The notes under the pieces are model-generated. The model made no database searches and was not told the DNA's origin. It was given only the letters and a program-made list of their open reading frames with translations. The position numbers were made by a program, and so were the translations under genes. Shown piece after piece: positions 48,675 through 61,522 of a DNA stretch of 64,000 nt (positions within the stretch are counted from its first letter, which is position 1; the number at the start of each line of letters is the position of its first letter). This DNA is from Tilletia caries (lineage: Eukaryota > Basidiomycota > Exobasidiomycetes > Tilletiales > Tilletiaceae). Location of the stretch: the NCBI GenBank assembly GCA_032718865.1, contig JALUTQ010000005.1, positions 620,001-684,000 of the forward strand, given 5' to 3'.

Positions 48675-49728
48675 TTAGAAGTCCCCCCCGTCGCCACCTC
48701 CAAAGTCGTCACCGCCTCCTCCATAATCATCCTGTTGGCCATCTTGGTAGCCGTCGCGATATGCGTCATCATTGTCGTTATCTAAGATCGATTGATAGAA
48801 GGTCAGCGATCGTCAGGAGGAAAGAAAATGCAAACGCGATATGTAGCATGAGCAGGAATGAAGAAAGACGTACCGAACGCGTTGGCCAACATGGCACCGC
48901 CGAGCAGGCCACCTCCCACACCGAGGGCCATACCGCCCATACCCATCCCACCCCCTCCACCGCCCATTCGTCGACCACCACCTCCACCACCACCAAACAT
49001 TCCACCGAGTCCACCGCCACCGTGCTGCTGCTGCTGCATCATAGGCGGTTGCTGCTGGTAGCCTCCTCCGTACCCCTGCTGGCCATAGCCCATGGGAGGC
49101 TGTTGACCATACGGCGCGGGCGCGTACCCGCCCTGCTGCGGGTATCCTTGCGGTTGCTGGTGGCCTCCTCCACCGAAGAAGCTGCGTTGGTCGCCGGACG
49201 GAGGCGGGCCGGAGGGAGCGGTGTAGCTCTGTTGTTGTTGGGCCTGGGACGCGGAGGAGTCCTTGCCTTCGTCGAGCGGGTGCACCCAGATCGAGCGGGG
49301 CGGGCTGGCCTTGGTGTCTACGTAGAAGTGGCGGCCGTACTGCTCATTCCACTGCTTCACCCAGCCTGTACGAAAAATTCCAGAATAGAGAAATCAGCAA
49401 GAGTCGTTTATTTCATCGCGCGTCAGCTGTGCGTGGGAAGAAACTCACCATCAGGTAGTGGTCGGTCATCGCCGCTCTTGGCGTCGTGGGAGCCCGTTCC
49501 GGATGAAGGACCGCCATATGGCTGCTGCTGTTGCGGAGGGTAGGGCGAGTGAGCCTGCTGCTGAGGAGGGTAGGGCGAGTTGGACTGTTGAGGCTGTCCG
49601 CCTCCGTAGCCAGAACCGCCAGCAGGGTATCCGCTGCCGCCGCCACCGCCGCCGCCGCCGTAGGAAGGAGGTCGCTGTCCGCCGGTGGCGCCGTTCAGCT
49701 TCTTCTCGAGTTTGTCTAGGAGTCCCAT
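48675..49728 (-). CDS. WW-domain protein with Gly/Gln-rich low-complexity regions
   Basis: Exons 49728-49449, 49365-48874 and 48781-48675 give 879 nt (292 residues). The N-terminus MGLLDKLEKKLNGATGG is a short amphipathic helix. A Gly/Pro/Gln-rich stretch with SPYPPQQQ repeats follows. A WW domain spans the first intron: LPDGWVKQWNEQYGRHFYVD, then IWVHPL (about residues 90-125), with both tryptophans and the middle aromatics present, so it should bind Pro-rich ligands. The second low-complexity part is Gln/Gly-rich with a Gly-Gly-Met hydrophobic stretch (GMGGMALGVGGGLLGGAMLA), possibly membrane-associating. The acidic C-terminus DDYGGGGDDFGGGDGGDF appears only after splicing the 107-bp last exon. 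Similar small WW proteins occur in many fungi; no function assigned. Confidence 0.85.
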
Positions 49729-50466
49729 TGTTGTGTTGGAGAGATCGGTGCAAAAGAGATGATGGATGGGCGAGCGATGAACGTGTTGATGCTGAGCCAC
49801 TACTCGCTTTATATACGCGTTCCAACAGCCTGCGCTTTCGACTGACGTCGTTACCCTGCCGTTTCGGCCTTCCACAGCACACCACGTGGAAGCACAGCCA
49901 CCGTTCAGACCTGCACGGCGAGGACGGCGACGGGACGATGATTGATTCCACAGGGGCGCCCTGGGGGGACAGGGTCATGGTCGAAAGGCTGTAGATTGAG
50001 AGTTGCTTCTTTCATAACGAGAGTCAAGGTCAATGAACTGGCGGGCAAGAACAGAGGAAAGGAAGAAGAGAAGAAGGAAAAAGAAAGGATAGCGAAAAAG
50101 AGGAAACAGAAAGGAGCGAGAGAGGGAGAAAGAGCTGTGAGAAAGGAAAAGGTCCGGCATACGGAACAAGTCCAGGGGTGGGGAGGAATGAAAAGAATAA
50201 TAGGGGGGAAGAGAAGGGATATATAGGAGCGACCGAGGGACGAGAACGAGGAGGAAACGAGAGCGAAGGAAATCCTGACATGAGAAGAGAATGAAGAAAG
50301 GGGGGATGACTTTGAGGTTGATGCCCGGTGCATTCGTTGTGAGGTGCAGGGAGGATGTCCGGCGTGTGAAGCGTGAAGTTGCTGGATGCTGGCAATTTGG
50401 AGGAACGCCTTTCGAGGTGGTAAGCGTGGCCAGGTGCTTGAACCACTCCGTCGTCGCGGCGTTCCT
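49729..50466. promoter_or_regulatory. WW-gene upstream region with polypurine tract
   Basis: 738 bp between two minus-strand genes. The plus strand from about 50040 to 50300 is almost wholly purine (GGAAAGGAAGAAGAGAAGAA and similar). It is therefore polypyrimidine in the sense direction of both neighbouring genes. It may be the RhoGEF 3' UTR or part of the WW-gene promoter. Confidence 0.5.
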
Positions 50467-53400
50467 TCATAGTCCGGCCCGGCCGGAGCCCTCCAGCAGG
50501 AGCCCATACAACCCACTCGCAGACTCCTCACTCCGCATCTGCAGCATATACACAATCCCCGTCCGCGCCCCCCGATCCGAGAGCTCAACCGCAATCCCAA
50601 CTTTACCCACCCGCTCCACCCCATCGCCCAGCACCAACGTCGAGATCAGCCGCTTCTTGTCGTTCTCCACCACCAGCTGCCGGTCGTTCGCCGGCATGAG
50701 GTGGTAGAGCTTCAACCGGGCGTTGCCCAGCGCCTTCCACTGCGCGTGGTTCTGCTTCAGGAAGAGCTTGCATCGCATCTGCGCTGCCACCACCGAGCTC
50801 TGGTTCAGCTCCCGCTTGGACTGCTGCGGACTCGACGGCGGGCTGAAATCGTCACGCGTGCTCGCGCGGGAGAGGCCTTGCTTCATCATCTCCGACGGTA
50901 ACGCGGGCGAGACGGAGCTCTCGCTCGTGACCGACCGTGAGCGGTGCGGGGCGCTGTCACTGGTGTATCCCCCATTCGCACCGGGCGGCGCTCGGAGCCC
51001 AGATCGCATATCAGGAGCCGACGGTATCCGTGCCGGCGGTCCGCCACGCCCTCCGCCTTGTTGTGGAGGAGGGAACGGAGGAGGAGCTCCACCTTGTTGT
51101 GGAGGAGGAAAGGGAGGAGGTAGCTTCCCATTCACATAGGGAGAACCGCCACCGCCGGGTGATTGCGTAGGAGACGCCGACCAGCCCGAGGGGGGTCCCG
51201 GCAGCCCGCCAGGCAATCGTGGAGGGGGAGGCCCAACCGCACCAGGTAATCTCCCATTGGCAGGATTCATCTGCATCGGTGGCCCGCCAGGTCCAGGTCC
51301 ACCCGGTCCAGCAGGTCCACCGAATCCATTAGGTCCACCAGGACCACCAGGCCCACGCGGCGGACCCATATAGCTCTGCGGGCCTTGACTAGGGGAGCCA
51401 AGCTGCGGAGGCGGCATCGCGCCCGACAATCGCGGCGGTGGCGGTCCCACACCCGGTAATCGTCCTCCATTCGCAGGACTCGGTGGCCCACTGCCCCCCG
51501 GAAGTCCCGGTCCAGGTCCGTTTCCAGGCGACGGTCGACCGCCTGGGCCACCGCCGGGCATCGGTCTTGACCCGTTCGCAAACGGGTTCGGGGGAAGATT
51601 GGGCGGGGGCCCGCCGGAACCATTGAACGAGTTTGTGATCGAGCTCGTGAAGGAGTCGTTGCGATCTAAGGGTGGCATCGGGCCGACGCTGCTGGGAGGT
51701 CCCGATGACAGTACGGAAGCGGCTGGTGACATCGAGCGCATTGATGAGCCCGATGGTCCGCTTTGGTTCTTCGTGTTGAGACCCAGTCCGACTGCATCAA
51801 AGTTCATCTCTCTTCAGCATTCTGGGTGCGGTTCCGGTAGGAAGACAAGAGCGTAAAAGAAGATGGAAACTCACGGTTGGTAGCAAAGTCCTTGCTATGG
51901 TCGAAATCTGCCATCCACGCCTCCTTGGTCTCCCTAGACTCCAACATGACTGTGAGCGTCTCTTTCTTCGCGATGAGCAGGGACAGCGAATTCCCTACGC
52001 GTCCAAAAAAAAAAAGCGTCAGTACATCGGGGGCATGAAACATCATCAGCGCACAGGTAACAAACTCACCCACGCCGCCCAGGTCCGTCACTTTAACATG
52101 CTTGCCGCCCAGAGGAGGGTACATCAGTCTCATATCCTTCGCAGGGTCCGGCATCGAGGCCCGTTCATTCGCGCCGACGCGCTCGCACATCAGGAACAAG
52201 TCGGTCAGGAGAACGATGTGCGCCCGGCGCGTGATGATCTCCTGGCCCGTTGCTGTAGGGGTGAAGTAGATGACTACGTCCGCTGAGCGCCGGAGTTCTC
52301 TTCTAAAGGGGAGCTCGGGCGGGTTCATTCGGAGTTGACATGCCTGTCAGCGCACAGAACGGGAGTTTGAGTGCGTGTGTGTTAGTGTGATCGAGCACAA
52401 TGCAAGGCCGAGGGAATGCATCACAAAGAGGACGCGCAGAAGAGGCAGAGTAGCTTACCTTGGGCTGCATCGTGAAGATATCCAACGTCTGGCTCGTGTC
52501 GAGTCGCATTTCGAGCTCCTCGATGTGAGAGATGGAGGTGGATGGACGCGAGCCGCCCATCATGGGGGTGATCGTTGATGCAGATTGAGATTGGGGTCCT
52601 TGTGGATGTCCCGGTATGGACCCGCTTCTTGACACGGGTTCTGAGGCTAACTCTAGTGGTGGAGCACCCTGTTGTTGCTGCTGGTTGCCTTGCTGGCTGG
52701 GTCCCGCCAGCGGTAAGAAGGGCGGACTTCCGGAAGGACTCTTGAACTGGCCGGTTGCGCCGGACGAGTTGGAGGCTCGCCCCGCTGATACAGACGTCGC
52801 TGATGATAGTCGTTCGCGAGATATGCTGCTGTTCGTGACGGAACGCGACGAATTGATGAGGCCGAATGAGATTAGAAGGGGGTTCAGATTGGGAGGACAG
52901 GTGGAATGGGAGGTGGTCAGCATGTATAGAGCGCAAAGCTGTGCCAGCACTGAATCTTTTGCGACTTACTCTACTGTGTCACTGGTGCCAGGGAAGCTGT
53001 TCCCGCTGCCCCGATCGGTTGAGGGCGGTCCTTCGTCGAGAAGAGACATGGTGACGCGACTTTTGGAGCGCTCGAGCAGCTCGTCGAGCTTCTCGTTGGC
53101 CAAGATTAAGAGCCGGTGATCGCTCCTGCCCGGCTGTGTGGACTTGAGCAGACGGGAATAGAGTTTCTTGTAGTATTTGAGTCGGGTGTGGGGCAGGGCG
53201 AAGAGGCCGTCGAGGGTCCATGGCTCGTCTGGCTGGCGTTTCCGGTCTGAGTACACGGGTGCCGATCCGTCTGCGGGCGGCCGTGATACTTCGGTCAAGA
53301 GGACGGGTAGTCTGGCGTTGGACTGTACTGTGGGCCAGTTGTCGAAGTTTGCGAAGAAGTTGTCGCAGAATCGACTGTAGGGCCCGTCTAGGTCGTCGAT

Positions 53401-54040
53401 CTGAGTGCATGTAGGGAAATGAGGAGGTCAGAGAGTGCACTACGGAGGTCTGCTGGCAGCTCTTCCTGAACTGAGGACTCACCCAGCGCATGAGGAGGTC
53501 TCCCAATGCCTTTGGTGAGCTTGGATTTGGCCCAATTTCGCGTAAGGACTGGGGAATGTGGATGTATGCGGGTGAATGCAGGTGCACAGCGGTCAAGGTC
53601 AGAACGTCTTGCTATTTTGGAAGCTGTGGAGAAGATGTTCGGCGGGCGTACATACCTTCAGGAAGGAGCGATTTGCGCGGTAGATGGCTTCGATATTTCT
53701 GAACATGGTGTCGAGCTCTGGAGGGGGGAAGTTGTGCCGACTCCATGCTGATGCGATTTTCTGTTCGAGAAGGGGAGCGAGTGAGTACTGCTGGGGTGGT
53801 GAGTGAAGCTGATGGGGAGGCAAGAAGGAAGAAACGCACCTTGATGATGAGAGTGAGTTCGGTCACGTATGCGACTTCGGTCTCGATGAGGTCGACGAGG
53901 GGATTTGAGCGCTTCTTAGCTGCGGCGTCGCCATTGACAGCGCCTGCGCCTGCTCCCGCCCCTGGGCCTGGCGCGAGGTCGTCCATGGGGGATGCGGCTG
54001 TGAATGCTGCGGTGTCGGAGGGGTCGCTGCTCATCATCAT
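50467..54040 (-). CDS. Rho guanine nucleotide exchange factor (DH-PH) with Pro-rich linker
   Basis: Exons 54040-53840, 53790-53656, 53548-53483, 53400-52970, 52828-52459, 52343-52070, 51994-51875 and 51809-50467 give 2940 nt (979 residues). The DH domain starts with NPLVDLIETEVAYVTELTLI and continues to SDHRLLILANEKLDELLERS. After a Ser-rich linker comes a PH domain (PFRRELRRSADVVIYFTPTA, RAHIVLLTDLFLMCERV, LTVMLESRETKEAWMADFDH). A long Pro/Gly-rich region follows (about residues 530-830). The C-terminal domain, CKLFLKQNHAQWKALGNARL through GIVYMLQMRSEESASGLYGL, looks like a second PH/RanBD-type fold. It should activate a Rho/Cdc42 GTPase in polarity or wall signalling; the substrate cannot be told. 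The acceptor at 52829 is the least certain. Confidence 0.88.
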
Positions 54041-54539
54041 TATGGCTCTCTGGCACGGGGACGGTCTAACCGCGCGCGTGTCTCTTGCTGCTGCTGCTGC
54101 TGTCGTGAGTGCTGCGCGCGCTGCTGCTGCTGCTGCTGCTTGCGAGTGCGGCGTGCTGTGTGCTGAGTGTGTGCGGCGTGTGTGCTCTGCCCAGCATCGA
54201 CCGATCTGCACTGCGAGTGTGCGAGTGCCTGAGTCGCACTCGTTCCAGCTGGGAGCGCGGCGAGCGAAGTGCAGCAGGGGCGAACCTGACTTCCCACTTG
54301 ATTCATTTCACAGGCCGTGAATTGTAATCAGCTGTTACTTCTGTAAATCCGCTTTTGTAACCAGCCAACACCGCACTTACAGACTCAGACCCCGCCCCCC
54401 CGATCCTGCCGCCTCCACATCGCACACCCGCTTTCCCACGCTCCCGCACCAGCCAAGCAGTGAGCACAACGACGAGCTCAAGCAGGGCGCAGATAGCAGC
54501 GAGACAGTGCAGCACAGCAGCAGCAGCAGCAGCAGCAGC
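54041..54539. promoter_or_regulatory. Shared upstream region of the RhoGEF and LAA1 with CTG/CAG repeats
   Basis: 499 bp between divergent starts. CTG runs lie at about 54088-54103 and 54120-54142, and a CAG run at about 54515-54540 ends exactly at the LAA1 ATG. Both leaders therefore carry CAG repeats in their own sense. No clear TATA box. Confidence 0.6.
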
Positions 54540-57500
54540 ATGGCCGCCGCAGACGAGCTCGACAGCGATGACGCGCGCCCGCCCGTGTTCTCCATGCTTC
54601 CCGCAGACGCCGCAGCACCGGAGACTTACCTCAAGCTCGACGAGGCCAAGCTCGCCGCAGCCATCAAGAACGAGCAGGGCGAGATCCATCTGCTCGAGTG
54701 GCTCTCCAAGGCAGAGGCCGCGCTCCAGAGCGCTACTCCGGTACGTGTCTCTACAAGCTGCACTACACCCGACCCACGCTGACTCGCATTCTCAAATCTG
54801 TATCACTCATTAGGAAGCGCTCCGGCCCATTCAAAAGGACCTCGAACGGACATTCCTGCGCCTCATTCACGTCGAGCGCACAGAGTCCTCTCCTTCAGCA
54901 CCCGCCCCCGCTTCCGCTTCCGCTCCCGATCCTGCAACCCTCACCGTCAAGGTCGGACGGCCAGAACGGCATTTGCTCGCACGCTGCTTCGTCTCCCTCC
55001 TCTCCAAGGGCGACAGTCGCAATCTCTTCGATGTCATCAGCTCGCTCGTCAGGATTGCCAACGATGACAGCAAAACATCAGCACCCGACCGCGAATCAAA
55101 AGTGGCCGCCCTCCACGTCGCAGGCGTCATCTTCGGCTCCATGGGACAGCAGGTCATGTCCCTCTTCGCCGAACTCATCACACTCACCCTCAAAATCATC
55201 AAAGCAACCGCTCAGCCCGTCATCCTCCGTCACCACGCCCTTCGATGTCTCCAGCGCCTCCTCCGTCAGGGCGGAAGGAGCTTAAACGACGTCCTCGCAA
55301 AGGACGCCGTCACTAGACTGCGCGCCGGTCTCTCCGACAAGGCCAGCCCAGTCGTGCGTGGCTCGGCAGACTGTCTCGTCGCCCTCCTCCACTACGGCCC
55401 ACCCGTCATTTCTTCCCGCTCCGAGACAGAGGCCATGCTCACCACCGCCTTCAAGGCTCTCGACGGCGCGGATCCCAAAACGGTACAGGCCCTCGCCAAA
55501 CTCGGATCAAAGGTCTTAGCAGGCACTCAGAAAGCACCCGTCCCCTCCTCCCGTCCGCCTCCCAAGTCCTCCGCCAAGAAGAAGGCCAAGGACGCACCCG
55601 CAGACGACTCCGATGAGGAAGATGCCAAAGCAGCAGCCAGCTCCGCCGCGTCCGAGGCAGCCGACTTCTTCCTTCTCACACCAAAAGCCATGCTCGACCA
55701 GCTCGCCAGCATGTTCAACAAGCCTACAAGCTCCCGACGCGTCCGCGCCGCCATCTTCAACATCCACGGACTCCTCTTTGCCGAGCTCGGCATTGGCTGG
55801 GTCGAGACCAATTACGCCCTCATCGTACAGCATCTGTGCGTAGACTTGCCCAATACGGCCCGGACGTGCGTGAATAGCGCAGAGGAGCTCTTTGTGCGCC
55901 AGGGTGTTCTCCTGCTCCTGCGCAAACTGATCGGCGAGCAGATGCTGAGCGAACCCGCACAGGTCGCCGCAGTCGAGGAGCTCGGAACCTCGTACCTGAA
56001 GCGATGGCCCGTCGTTCTGCCCGGACAGCTCGCCCCGTCAAAAGCGACCATGGTCTTGGCGCTTCGCGAGGTCGCAGCTCTGCTCGGCCAGCTCGGCACC
56101 GTACCCCCGCAGCTTATGGACCTCTTGCAGGAACCCCTCCGACGCTGTGTCGGTCATCCGAGCCACTCCGTCCAGATTGCCGCAGCGTGGTGTCTCCGTC
56201 AGCTGTGTCTCGTTCATCCGGCCTCGCTAGACGACTCCATCTCTGCGCTCCTCGTCATGCTCAACACCAGTCTTCAGTCCCTTGCGAACAGCAACAGCGG
56301 AGGTGGGCGCGACTTACCCCGGCGGTGTGTCGGACAGGCGCGCGCGCTTGCTGCGCTGGTCAGCATCATTCCGTACCGGCCTCTGTATGCATCATCGCAT
56401 CACGGTAACAATCTGTTGGAGACGGCGATTCAGCTCCTCAAGAAGAGCAGCGGGTACGACCTCCCGATCTCCTCGATCCAGATCAACGTGGCCTGGATTC
56501 TGATCGGCGGACTGATGTCCCTCGGCCCGAGCTTTGTGCGCCCTCAGCTGCCCCAGCTGTTTAACCTGTGGCGCAACGCGTTGCCGAAGCCCTCACACAA
56601 GGACATGGCATCCGGACCCGAGGGGCGGACCGAGGCGGAGTGGGGCTTTCTCCTCCACGTCCGGGAATGTGCGCTTGGGGCCGTGTATGCGTTCCTGGTG
56701 CACAACGGCCCAGCCTTGCTCACGCTGGAAAGCTCGCGGAAACTCGTTGCGTACCTGAGCAACAGTCTCGTCTTTGTCAACTCGTTCACACAAAAACATC
56801 CCGGGCTGTCCCAGGAGCAGGTGCCAGGATCCCCACGGGCATCGCTGACGTTACTCGATCGTGAGCATATGCTCCGTTGGCGACTTACGCGGTGCTTCTC
56901 GGCTCTGGCGAGGACGTCGGCGATTGAGACGCTGCAGCATGACTTGCTCGTTTCTGCTGTTCAGACGTTTGCTGAACCGGATCGATACGTCGGTAGCTCG
57001 ATCCAGGCGGCCATTGCTGCCAGTTCGGGATCCTTCAGCACGCTCTGGACGTGCACCGATGGATATGCGTTCGGAGTTACGTCTTTACACCCGAGCTCTC
57101 GCGCCCGACGGGAGGACGACCAGTCGGCTGCCTCGTTCTTCTCGTTACTTGGGCTGGAGGATGACGTGTCGGATCGGTTGAACCGGGATGCCGTGGAGAG
57201 CACGTTGGACGAGCTCAGCTCGACCCCGATCTTGCTGGCGCCGGAGCATGATGCTGTGGGACTGTATCTGGGTAACCAGCGTGGCGAACGTAACTCCGAG
57301 GAGCTGCAGTGGCAGCCTGCCCAACCCCCATCCGCCACGGGCGTCGTCGACGCGTCGATCGAGCTCTTCGCCGCCTTCTTCCCCTACCAGGAACGCGAAA
57401 CTCAGATCTCCACCATGGAGACACTCCTCCAATTCTGCCGCAGCAGCAAGCTTGACAGGAACCCGGGCCGAAGACTGGCGATCCAGTTCAACGTCAGTGT

Positions 57501-60500
57501 GGCCATTCTCGGTGCGTTATGCTGTGCGGCGCAGGGCACCCAGATTGCCGGCGGACGGAAGCCGGCTGGGTTCAGTAACGATCGACTTGCGGTCGCGATG
57601 CGGGAGATCATCAAGGACTGCATGCTGCAGAGTGACCCTGCGCTTCGTACCGTCGCCAGCGAGGCCTACGGTCGTCTGGCCTCGATCAGCGGCTCGGCGG
57701 CCATCTCGTCCCAGGTGCAATTCCTGGTCGAGCAGATTGTCAGCAATCGGGACCCTGATGCCCGGGCGGGGTGTGCACTGAGCTTTGGAGCGATCTACAA
57801 GCATGTCGGTGGATTGGCCGCTGGGCCGCTCACGAAGACGGTCGTCAATGTGCTGATGTCGCTCTGCAGTGATCCCCACCCGGTCGTGCACTTCTGGGCC
57901 TTGGATGCGCTGCAGATCGTGATCGACGCGGCGGGACTGAGCTATAGCACCTTTGTGGCCAGCACGGTGGCCATGGTGATCAAGCTGTACATGCAGGAGA
58001 CACACGAGATGGAAGGCGGCAGTGTGGGCTCGGCAAACCTCAAGTCGGACCTGCCTGCGCATCAGACCCTCTGTCGCGTGGTGCACTCCCTCATCGGTGT
58101 GCTTGGACCGGACTTGCGAGACTCGGTACGGCTACGGTCGCTCATCCTCATCCTCCTCAACGAGTTCACGCACGAGTCTGATAACGGCGTGTTGGTCGAA
58201 GCGACGAAATCGGTTCAGCACTTGGGCTTGTTCGCCCCGGACGTCCTCGACACCAGCGCCTGGATTGGCCAGCTTCGACTTCTACTGCAGTCCAACGTCC
58301 AACCGGTCAAACTGGCCGCGATAAACTCCTTTTATCAGCTGGTGCAAAAGCAAGCGTTGCAGATGAGCAAGTACGGCGGCAACGAGCTTGTCGAGATCTT
58401 CTTCGTTCAGCTGGATACGAACCCTTCGATCCAAGGCGTCCGCGAGGTGATCGCGAGCTGGCTCCGGCAGACTGCCGAGCTCAACCCGACGGCTTGGATT
58501 GATCTGTGTCAGCGCATCATGACGGGTGCGGGCGTCGGCTCGCGTCGAGCTGTTCCGGCTGCGAAGCCGTTGGCTTCTGCTGCTAATGCACTGCAGGATG
58601 AGGAACTGGCACGGATCGATCTGGGAGATCAGTCCGGGATGGGTCAGGGTACGCGCGGCAGTCGTTGGCGAACGCAGCTGTTCGCGCTTCAGTGCCTCCA
58701 CGAGCTCTTCATCACCGTGCGACAGTCTGGTCGGCACGAGCATTTCAGCGGCTCCGTGGGGACGACGAAGACGATGAGCAGTCGTGTGGCGGATTTGATC
58801 AAGGTTGCCTTTAGTGCCAGTACGGCGGCGAATACGGACATCCGGCTGGAAGGGCTGGTGTTGTTGCGGGATGTGATTGTCAACTTTTCTAGCGCGAGGG
58901 ATCCGGAGTTCCCCGAGGCTCTTCTTATGGAGCAACACCAGGCCCCGCTCGCTGCAGCGCTCACTCCGGCCTTCAACGTGGACAGTACTCCGGAGGTGTT
59001 GGCGTTGGCGTGCGAAGTCTGCGCCGTCTTTGTCGGGTCGGGGATCGTGAAGGAAGTGGAGAAAATGGGACGTATCCTTAAGCAGCTCGTACAGGCACTT
59101 CAAGCGTGCCTGGATAGTACAGCGAGCTTCGGGGACGTCAAGTCGCTTTCTGCCAATGCTCGATCGATGCTTCGCGTCGCCGTATTGTCGGCGTGGGCGG
59201 AGCTGCAGATCGCAAGCGAGCAGCGGCCGTACTTGGTCGACGTGATCAAGCAGCATCGGGCCGATCTTTCGGAGTCGTGGACGCAGGTGCTTCAAGAGTA
59301 TGCTGTGATTAGAGCCAGCAGTCAGAATGAAGAGGCGATGTTGGATGCTGGAGCAACAGACGGCGATCGTGCGCTGGCCTCGGAAGTTTATGGATCTGTA
59401 AGTGGTCTCTGAAAAGGCATGATGCATCGCATGTAGAGGTCTGACTATCTGTTGAGCACACAGTACCTGGATCGAGCCTGGGTCAAGATTCTTCGTGCGG
59501 TGACGCAGCTGCGTGCAGCGCCCGTTGACTCCACTGACGACGACGTTCCGAAGGACAGCGCTCCCCCCGCCATCATCGCCCGAGTCATCTACGGACTTGC
59601 CTTCGAGCATCTCTCGCAGACGACTAGCACGCTGGGTGCCGACGCAGCCGAGAAGGCCTCCCGAGCGGACGGCATGATCGCTTGTCTTCAGGCTATCCGA
59701 TGCCTGTGCACCGCATTGACGTTCAGGGCGTACCGGGATGATGTGATCGAGGTCTCGGAGCTGTCTAATATGCTGTACAGGCTCATCGTGGGCGAGCCGA
59801 GTCCGATACAGATGGAGGTGCTCGGTCTGATCGATGTCGTGTCGGAACTGCTCCCGTCGGGTGCAAATGGCCATACCACCACCTCCAAGTGAGTTCCCGG
59901 ATCCACCATTTAATTTTGCGAAGTAGGGGAGAAGCTGACGTTCTGACTGTAATTCTTCAGATCGGAAGAGATCGAGCCGAAGCTCGGAGAACTGCTGCGC
60001 TTGGTCTTGAATGCTCTCAAGACAGCCTTTGCGGCCCGTTCAGCTGTGGAAGAGCGTGCTGCGGTCGTGAATATGGGCTGCCGGGTCCTCATGGGACTTG
60101 TTGCCCAGGCCAGTGAGGAGATCAAGCTGCGCATCTACACTGTGACTCTGGCTTTATTCACCGGTGAGTTCCAGATGCGATTTGGTCAACAGATGGACCG
60201 GCATGCCTGAACAGATCCTCTTATGCCTGCCATCTTCCAGATATTTTGGAAGACGACCACGCCACGGTGGATGTCTTATCTCCCACACTTCCGTCGCTCA
60301 AATCCCTGGCCGAGAAGATCTGCAGCCTTTCCGATCGCACGAGCGTGCAGAGGCTCCTGCACACCTTCCTTTCTTCCTGCTTGACCAATGTCGATGACAT
60401 GAGGTGAGTTCACCACAGCCCATCTTCTGATGTTCCCACCTCGAAGGGCATTATCATTGAGTCCTAATGTTTCCCTTACTGTAGTGGGAGAAGCGGTACA

Positions 60501-61300
60501 GGACCCATCATCAAGATCCGCGCCAATCTGCTGAGCATCGCCGTCGTACTCACCTCCCTCTCCGCCGACGCACCAGTCAGCGAAGCCGTGCTCGAGTACT
60601 CGTGCTACCTCGTGGGTCAATACTCGACCTCGCCCTCCGCCGCGGCCGCGGTACGGACGACAGCCACAGGCTGCCTCCGTCTCCTCATCGCGGGACCTTC
60701 GCGTGAGGTCCCTGCGATCCGGTTCTGTGTTGGTCAGCTGCTTCCGATGCTTGTTGGATGGGTTGCGAACAATGTCAAGGCGCGGGCGCAGGAAGGTGGT
60801 GAGGATCAGGGTGAGGGCGAAGGTGAGGATGAGACGGCGAAGGTGCATGCTGAGATTGTGAAGGAGGTGTATGCAGCGCTCGTCAGCGCTTTTGACTCGG
60901 CACCAGCAGGTTACAGTACGTGTCTGATCCGCAAGGGCGAACAAAAGCAAATAGGTAATAGAAGCCCAGGTACTGACCCCGCCTTCTTTTGTTCTCCAAA
61001 CCAACAGAGGCCCGCATCGCAGGCATCGTGCTCCCCACATTCGCAAGCTGCTACGAAGCCGCCGAGGCAGACGAATCGCTTCGTCCCCCAACGACGCTCC
61101 TGCTCGGCATGGCCTCGTCGCAACCGGCCGCCTTCCGAGAAGCGACGGCAAATTTACCACCGGCTACTAGGGCGGCGCTGGAGAATGTTATGCGGACGGC
61201 GCTTGAGGCGCGCGCGAGCAGTAGTGGACGTCATTTGAATCCTGGAGGGGCTGGACCGGCTCGACGCGATGTCAGTATCTCCCTCCGTAGCTTTGGGTAG
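54540..61300 (+). CDS. LAA1: Giant HEAT-repeat protein, Laa1/HEATR5 family
   Basis: It is a partner of the AP-1 clathrin adaptor needed for its placement on trans-Golgi and endosome membranes. Seven exons (54540-54740, 54814-59397, 59464-59888, 59961-60163, 60241-60403, 60485-60915, 61008-61300) give 6300 nt (2099 residues), matching the roughly 2000-residue family. Conserved signs include the N-terminal EGEIHLLEWL-like block (NEQGEIHLLEWLSKAEAAL), HLLARCFVSLLSKGDSRNLF, and many degenerate HEAT repeats such as NPRQ-free helices with VRGSADCLVALLHYGP and RAGCALSFGAIYKHVGGLAA. A Ser/Lys acidic linker (about residues 245-285) interrupts the array. Nearly three quarters of the protein sits in one 4.6-kb exon. 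It ends RRDVSISLRSFG. Confidence 0.92.
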
Positions 61301-61522
61301 GAGGACTAGGAGGACGAGCTGCTGCTGGCTGTGATTTCTTATCACCCCCTCTAACCATATCAAGCCAGAATATATTCCCACTCAAGATCTTCTCCTCCAA
61401 GTTCCCAACACGACCTGGGACGAGGCTGGGTAGTTCTCATGGTGCTTTGGGGTAGCCATTCATTGAGGCCATATAAAAAGATCATGAGGATTGCCAAAGG
61501 GATTTCGATCGGTCTGAATACA
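61301..61522. other. Convergent 3' region between LAA1 and dephospho-CoA kinase
   Basis: 222 bp holding both 3' ends. No gene or clear terminator structure was seen. Confidence 0.5.
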
